Under the pieces are notes generated by a model. That model did no database searches, was not told the DNA's origin, and saw only the letters and a list, made by a program, of their open reading frames with translations. The position numbers and the translations under genes were made by a program. From Mucilaginibacter sp. (GTDB lineage: Bacteria; Bacteroidota; Bacteroidia; Sphingobacteriales; Sphingobacteriaceae), in the NCBI GenBank assembly GCA_028288315.1, contig JAQBNY010000071.1, forward strand, positions 1 through 10,517: 10,517 nucleotides of DNA, read 5' to 3'. Position 1 is the stretch's first letter. Every line of letters begins with the position of its first letter. Shown here piece after piece: positions 6,320-10,517 of the stretch.

Positions 6320-7651
6320 TTAATGCTTAGATATTTGTTTAACAATATCATTACCAAAAGCAAACACCATTAATGATATAAGCAACACAAAGCCTACAAT
6401 TTGTGCGCGCTCCAGGAACTTATCGCTTAAAGGCTTACCTTTTATCATCTCAATAACAAGGAACACAGTGTGCCCGCCATCTAACCCGGGTATTGGCAAT
6501 AGGTTGGTAAGCGCTAAAACCATTGAAAGAAAGCCCACAAGGCTCCAAAAACGAATCCAGTCTACATGGCTGCCAAACATTACCGCAATGCCTATAGGGC
6601 TTGATATTGCCTTACGTGCCTTGACCTGGCCGGTAAATATTTTACTGATACCTTTTGCATTATCAATAAACATTCCCCATGCTTTGGTTGCCCCAACAGG
6701 TAACGAGCCAAAAAAACCATATTTTACAGTAGTATCTTTAGGTAGGTCGGTTTTAACAGATATACCAAACATACCATCTTTATTCACATCAGCAACCAGC
6801 GGTAGTATAGTGCTATTACGCTTAACAGTTATACCAACAGATTTATTTTTAAACTTTTTTAATTCTGTTTGAAGTTCATCATAAAACCTGATAGGGGTAC
6901 TATTTACAGTAAGAATGCTATCACCTTTTTGTATACCTGCTTTAGCAGCATTACTCTTTGGCATAACCGCACCTACCATAAAAGTAGTACGTGGTAAACG
7001 GCCAATAAACTCTTCAATGCCGTAGTCAGAAAGGTCATTTAATATTGTAGGAGGTACCTTTACATCCAACGTTTGGTTACCGCGCTGTACATTTAAAACA
7101 GTTTTGTCCAACAATACTTTTGAGCTTATCAAATCCTCAAAGCGTACAATAGGTTTGCCGTTTACACCAATAATTTTATCACCGGCTTTAAGGCCTATAT
7201 GCTGACCGATTGTTCCCGGTACTATACCGTATTTAATGTTCTCATTTGGAATATAGGTTTCGCCATAGCGGATGGTTAGCACCCAAAATATGAATATACC
7301 TACTATAATATTTACAATTATACCGCCAAGCATTACAATAAGGCGCTGCCAGGCCGGTTTTGAACGAAATTCCCACGGTTGCGGCGGACCTGCCAATTGA
7401 TCGGTATCCATCGACTCATCTATCATACCGGCAATTTTTACATAGCCACCCAGTGGTAACCAGCCAATACCATATTCAACACCTTTATAATTGAATTTGA
7501 AAAGGCTGAAATTCCATGCATCAAAAAACAAGTAAAACTTCTCTACTTTTATTCCGAAAGCCCGGGCTGCTAAAAAGTGCCCAAACTCGTGTAGTATCAC
7601 TAAAATTGAAAGACCAAGTATTAATTGGCCGGCCATTATCAAAACGCTCAT
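6320..7651 (-). CDS. rseP: RIP metalloprotease RseP (site-2 protease)
   Basis: This 443-residue inner-membrane zinc protease belongs to the S2P family, which cleaves transmembrane segments of anti-sigma factors and other proteins, including signal-peptide remnants. The first membrane segment carries the catalytic motif HEFGH at residues 21-25 (zinc ligands His21 and His25, catalytic Glu22). The other zinc-site motif, NLLPIPGLDGGH, is at 383-394 with Asp391. Two PDZ domains sit between them, about 143-215 (GLKAGDKIIGVNGKPI) and about 225-300 (AGIQKGDSILTVNSTPI). Further membrane segments lie at about 103-127, 368-386 and 417-433. The length fits the two-PDZ form. The start is ATG at 7651; Met6 (7636) is an alternative. 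The gene begins 16 nt after the dxr stop on the same strand, so it is surely co-transcribed. The dxr-rseP pairing is common in Bacteroidota and resembles the dxr-cdsA-rseP order of proteobacteria. The long palindrome downstream likely ends the operon. Confidence 0.96.
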   Translation of the reverse strand: MSVLIMAGQLILGLSILVILHEFGHFLAARAFGIKVEKFYLFFDAWNFSLFKFNYKGVEYGIGWLPLGGYVKIAGMIDESMDTDQLAGPPQPWEFRSKPAWQRLIVMLGGIIVNIIVGIFIFWVLTIRYGETYIPNENIKYGIVPGTIGQHIGLKAGDKIIGVNGKPIVRFEDLISSKVLLDKTVLNVQRGNQTLDVKVPPTILNDLSDYGIEEFIGRLPRTTFMVGAVMPKSNAAKAGIQKGDSILTVNSTPIRFYDELQTELKKFKNKSVGITVKRNSTILPLVADVNKDGMFGISVKTDLPKDTTVKYGFFGSLPVGATKAWGMFIDNAKGISKIFTGQVKARKAISSPIGIAVMFGSHVDWIRFWSLVGFLSMVLALTNLLPIPGLDGGHTVFLVIEMIKGKPLSDKFLERAQIVGFVLLISLMVFAFGNDIVKQISKH

Positions 7652-7667
7652 TCTGTATTTATATGTA

Positions 7668-8843
7668 TTATGATTGTAAAGCCTTTAACGGCATTTCCTT
7701 TATTAAATTTTGCGCAAATATGCGTGTTTCTTTATCAGTATTCAAATAGTCGCTTAGAGAGGGCTTTTCTATGTAAACCATTTGCTGCATGCAGCTTTCA
7801 ATTATATCGCTCATGGCTAAAAAGCCGGTAGTGTTAGTTAAAAAAGCGGCAACAGCTATCTCATTGGCCGCGTTAATAATGCAAGGCATATTGCCACCGC
7901 GGTTTAAAGCCTCATAAGCCAGCTTTAAATTACGAAACGTACTAACATCAGGTTTTTCAAAACTTAGGTTAGGGTAGTCCATAAAGTCAAACCGCTTAAA
8001 ATTACTTTTTACACGATTAGGATAGGAAAGTGCATATTGTATAGGCAGCTTCATATCGGGCAGGCCCATTTGTGCCTTTATAGAACCATCCTCAAACTGC
8101 ACCATAGAATGGATGATAGACTGAGGATGCACAATCACATCTATCTGGCTAACTTCCAGATCAAACAGCCATTTTGCCTCAATAACCTCCAGGCCCTTAT
8201 TCATTAACGAAGCAGAGTCTATAGTTATTTTAGCGCCCATAACCCAATTTGGATGTTTAAGCGCTTGCTCGCGGGTTACACTGGCTAAAAAATCAGTTGT
8301 TTTGCCTCTGAAGGGCCCGCCTGATGCTGTGATAATGATCTTCTCTATCTTGTTATCTTCCTCGCCTGTAAGGCATTGAAAAATAGCCGAGTGCTCACTA
8401 TCTACCGGTAATATTTTAACGTTGTATTCTTTAGCCAAACCTGTAACCAGTTCGCCGGCTACAACTAAAGTTTCTTTATTGGCCAGTGCAATATCCTTAC
8501 CTGCTTTTATGGCATTTATGGTTGGCTCTAACCCGGCAAAACCAACCATAGCGGTTAGTACCATATCAATATCAGGATGGGTAACCATATCCTTTATGGC
8601 ATTATAACCGGCTAATACTTTTATTGGCAGATGGGATAGTGCTTCTTTTATTTGCTGGTATTTGCTTTCATCGCAAATAATGGCATACTCAGGCACAAAC
8701 TCAATGGCCTGGTTAATAAGCAGGTAAGCATTAGAATGCGCCGTAAGCATAAACACCTTGAATAAATGGTTGTTATCCCTTATTACATCAAGTGTTTGTG
8801 TCCCAATACTACCTGTAGAGCCAAGGACGGCTATGTTTTTCAC
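7668..8843 (-). CDS. dxr: 1-deoxy-D-xylulose 5-phosphate reductoisomerase
   Basis: This cytosolic enzyme of the MEP isoprenoid pathway converts DXP to 2-C-methyl-D-erythritol 4-phosphate with NADPH and a divalent metal. The chosen start gives 391 residues, normal for the family. Numbering here is from that GTG start. The NADPH-binding GSTGSIG is at 8-14 and NKET at 122-125. The metal-binding PVDSEHSAIFQ supplies Asp148 and Glu150. ITASGGPFR is at 171-179, MNKGLEVIEA at 214-223 with a third metal Glu219, and the substrate loop HPQSIIHSMVQ at 239-249. The start is debatable: GTG at 8843 gives the typical MKNIAVLGSTGSIG opening, and TTG at 8852 is close by. A longer frame begins at GTG 8906-8904, overlapping the upstream stop by one base. 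Its extra 21 residues do not look like the family and contain a 28-bp palindrome, so I reject the long form. No Shine-Dalgarno is clear at any of the three. It lies between the acyl-adenylating gene and rseP. Confidence 0.93.
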   Translation of the reverse strand: MKNIAVLGSTGSIGTQTLDVIRDNNHLFKVFMLTAHSNAYLLINQAIEFVPEYAIICDESKYQQIKEALSHLPIKVLAGYNAIKDMVTHPDIDMVLTAMVGFAGLEPTINAIKAGKDIALANKETLVVAGELVTGLAKEYNVKILPVDSEHSAIFQCLTGEEDNKIEKIIITASGGPFRGKTTDFLASVTREQALKHPNWVMGAKITIDSASLMNKGLEVIEAKWLFDLEVSQIDVIVHPQSIIHSMVQFEDGSIKAQMGLPDMKLPIQYALSYPNRVKSNFKRFDFMDYPNLSFEKPDVSTFRNLKLAYEALNRGGNMPCIINAANEIAVAAFLTNTTGFLAMSDIIESCMQQMVYIEKPSLSDYLNTDKETRIFAQNLIKEMPLKALQS

Positions 8844-8866
8844 TTTGTTCAATATATTTTTATAAC

Positions 8867-8894
8867 CGTCATCCCTTTGTACAATGTAATGACG
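8867..8894. repeat. 28-bp imperfect palindrome in the dxr leader
   Basis: CGTCAT (8867-8872) and ATGACG (8889-8894) are perfect outer arms. The centre TTGTACAA (8877-8884) is itself palindromic and shares the same dyad axis (between 8880 and 8881), and 11 of 14 pairs match overall. It lies between the upstream gene's stop and the likely dxr start, so it could be a hairpin in the dxr leader, an operator, or a REP-like intergenic insertion. Confidence 0.5.
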
Positions 8895-8905
8895 CTTGGT
8901 TGTCA

Positions 8906-10410
8906 CTAATTGTTACTAATATAATTACTTAATTCATCTGCTATCTTGCGGTCATTAGCCAGGCGTGGCACTTTGTTTTGTCCACCCAGTTTACCCTGCG
9001 ATCGCATATAGTTTATAAAGGTATCCTTTTTTAAACTTTGGATGATCAACGGCTGCAAAATGTTACCCTCAATAAGATCAAAATAGTAAATATTTTTTTG
9101 CTGCAGCACCTTATCTACTTTTAACGCGAATGCTTTTAGGTCTTTGGGCTCTTTGCCAAACTCAATAAACCATTCGTGGTAGGGTGGTCTGCCATCACCC
9201 GGCGCTACTTGTGGTGCTACTGTAAATTCTATCACATCAACTCCTTCTTCCTTTGCTACGCTCATTAGTGAATGTTCAACCTCCTCGCCAATAACATGTT
9301 CGCCAAAGGCCGATATATAATGTTTAATGCGGCCGCTAACCATGATCCTGTACGGGTTTTTTGAAACAAATTTAACCGTATCGCCTAAGCTGTAGCCCCA
9401 TAAACCGGCATTGGTATTCATAATAAGCGCATAATTTTTGTCCAGCTCAACATCTTTTAAATTAATGCGGGTAGGGTTTTCGTTAAAATATTCATCAGAA
9501 GGAATGAACTCATAAAATATGCCAGAATCAACCAATAGCAACAAACCCTTTCTTTTTGCGAATCCTGAAAGGCTATAAAACCTTCAGAAGCTGGATAAGT
9601 TTCAATAGAATCTATTTTTGCGCCAATACTTTCTTCCATACGGGCACGATAAGGCTCATAATTAACCCCGCCGTGTACAAACAGTTTAAAGTTGGGGAAG
9701 ATATCCTTTATTTTTTTACCGCCTGATACAGCGGACAACCTGTCAAAATACATCTGGCACCATGGTGGTATGCCCGATATAAGGCGCATGTCCTCTTTTA
9801 CTGTCTCCTGCACTATTGCATCAACCTTTTGCTCCCAATCTTCAATACAATTGGTTTGGTATGATGGTAGCCGGTTTTTTTGCAGATAAGCAGGCACGTG
9901 GTGGGCCACAATGCCAGATAAGCGACCGGTAGATATACCAGCTTTAACCTCTAAAACGGGGCTGCCTTGTAAGAAAATCATTTTGCCATCTACAAAATCT
10001 GCCTTGCCGGTTTCATAAATGTAACTGAGTAAAGCATTACGTGCGGCTTTGATATGCTCGGGCATGCTTTCTTTAGATATGGGGATATACTTAATACCTG
10101 ATGTTGTACCTGATGTTTTAGCTAAGTAAGCGGGCTTGCCCGGCCACATTACATTTTCTTCGCCGTGTACTATGCGCTCAATGTAGGGACGTAATTCTTC
10201 GTAATCCCGTACGGGTACGTTTTTCTTAAAATCTTCGTAAGAATTAATATCGCCAAAGTGATGGTCCCTGCCGAAAGCGGTATCCTTAGCATCAAAAATT
10301 AAATTGCTGAAAGTATTTTGCTGAAGCTTTACTGCGTTTTGGCGGATATAGTTCAGTTGCCTGTTCACATAAACGGCAAACACTTTACTAAATGCTGCTT
10401 TTAAACCCAT
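8906..10410 (-). pseudogene. GH3 auxin-responsive promoter family protein (acyl-adenylating), interrupted by one frameshift
   Basis: The intact product would be about 501 residues, normal for this family of ATP-dependent acyl-adenylating enzymes related to plant JAR1/GH3 amido synthetases (not glycoside hydrolase family 3). Bacterial substrates are largely unknown. The 5' part starts with ATG at 10410 and carries the nucleotide-binding TSGTTSG (99-105), SGIPPWCQMYFDRL (212-225), VHGGVNYEPY (245-254) and TYPASEGFIAFQDSQKE (271-287). After Glu287 (9552-9550) that frame drifts into unrelated sequence and stops at 9457. Rereading one base at 9550 continues as KGLLLLVDSGIFYEFIP, then WGYSLGDTVKF, RIKHYISAFGEHVIGEEVEHSL and a C-terminus ending at TAG 8908-8906. 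One base is therefore missing in or near the TTT/CCC runs at 9546-9556. No slippery heptamer sits in the right phase, so programmed frameshifting is unlikely. It starts 2 nt after the upstream gene's stop, in the same operon as dxr and rseP. Confidence 0.88.
9546..9556 (-). other. Frameshift site (apparent 1-base deletion) in the GH3-auxin family gene
   Basis: On the coding strand the bases read AAAAAGAAAGGG, spanning three short homopolymer runs. Adding one A after GAA would restore QKEKGLLLLV, the sequence expected for the family. Homopolymer length errors are the commonest sequencing cause of this pattern. A genuine recent deletion would look identical. Confidence 0.8.
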
Positions 10411-10412
10411 AA

Positions 10413-10517
10413 TTAATTGGTTTCGGCAATATCATCATCCACATCCTTATGGCTGTAAACCAGTTTGCGGTAGGTTACAGCCAATATAATATTCACAAAA
10501 GGGTAGGTGAACAATAT
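10413..10517 (-). CDS. C-terminal end of an unidentified membrane protein (cut by window edge)
   Basis: The last 34 codons of a - strand gene run in from the right edge and end at TAA (10415-10413), 2 nt before the ATG of the acyl-adenylating gene, so the two are almost certainly co-transcribed. The visible residues begin ILFTYPFVNIILAVTY, probably the end of a transmembrane helix. Basic RKLVYSHK follows, then an acidic tail DVDDDIAETN, which suggests a cytoplasmic C-terminus. The fragment is too short to name a family. It could belong to one of the small multi-helix inner-membrane families of Bacteroidota. Confidence 0.65.
   Translation of the reverse strand: MLFTYPFVNIILAVTYRKLVYSHKDVDDDIAETN

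Noticed and set aside
7516..7831. Two + strand open frames across the dxr-rseP junction
   Set aside because: They are antisense to the conserved ends of dxr and rseP, with no domain, signal or promoter support.
8905..8922. Near-perfect tandem 10-mer (ATTAGTAACA / ATTAGTGACA on the - strand) at the end of the GH3-auxin gene
   Set aside because: It has only two copies with one mismatch, largely within coding sequence for the C-terminal residues, and is likely chance.
9546..9556. Programmed -1 ribosomal frameshifting in the GH3-auxin family gene
   Set aside because: The zero-frame codons CAA AAA GAA AGG do not form an X XXY YYZ slippery heptamer that preserves both codon-anticodon pairings, and the family is normally encoded in one frame, so an indel is simpler.

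Overview
The window looks like chromosomal DNA of a Bacteroidota bacterium, most likely in the Sphingobacteriaceae (Mucilaginibacter/Pedobacter type). This rests on low-to-moderate GC by eye, starts mostly without a Shine-Dalgarno sequence, abundant secreted glycosidases, a DUF4268 protein of the type common in this phylum, and an acyl-adenylating 'GH3 auxin-responsive' family protein sitting beside dxr and rseP. The genus is an inference from protein style; no rRNA or marker search was possible.

Left part (1-1300): a secreted, probable outer-membrane beta-barrel protein of unknown role on the + strand converges on a small DUF4268 gene on the - strand.

Middle part (about 1300-5980): a carbohydrate-degradation locus. 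A secreted family 3 glycoside hydrolase of the beta-xylosidase/beta-glucosidase type (- strand) is divergent from a two-gene + strand unit. That unit encodes a secreted GH29 alpha-L-fucosidase with a C-terminal F5/8C-like domain and an exported SMP-30/gluconolactonase-like protein. The 109-bp divergent spacer holds a 12-bp perfect palindrome and a possible Bacteroidota-type promoter for the GH3 gene. No SusC/SusD pair is visible, so this is at most the edge of a polysaccharide utilization locus. The exported lactonase-like protein next to the fucosidase suggests, without proof, handling of a sugar lactone outside the cytoplasm.

Convergent spacer (5977-6319): this holds the C-terminal remnant of a VOC/glyoxalase-family gene, a small inverted repeat and a striking 44-bp perfect palindrome that probably works as a terminator, best on the - strand.

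Right part (6320-10517): a - strand operon reading, in transcription order, an unidentified membrane protein cut by the window edge, a GH3-auxin-family acyl-adenylating protein, dxr (isoprenoid MEP pathway) and rseP (site-2 intramembrane protease). The GH3-auxin gene is broken by a single -1 frameshift at about 9550. Both halves keep family motifs and rejoin at exactly the expected residue, so this is either an assembly/sequencing indel or a very recent mutation.

I did not find a new multi-gene system. The items most worth a second look are the frameshift, the VOC remnant with its adjoining palindromes, and the palindrome that lies inside the apparent N-terminus of dxr and argues for a downstream start.
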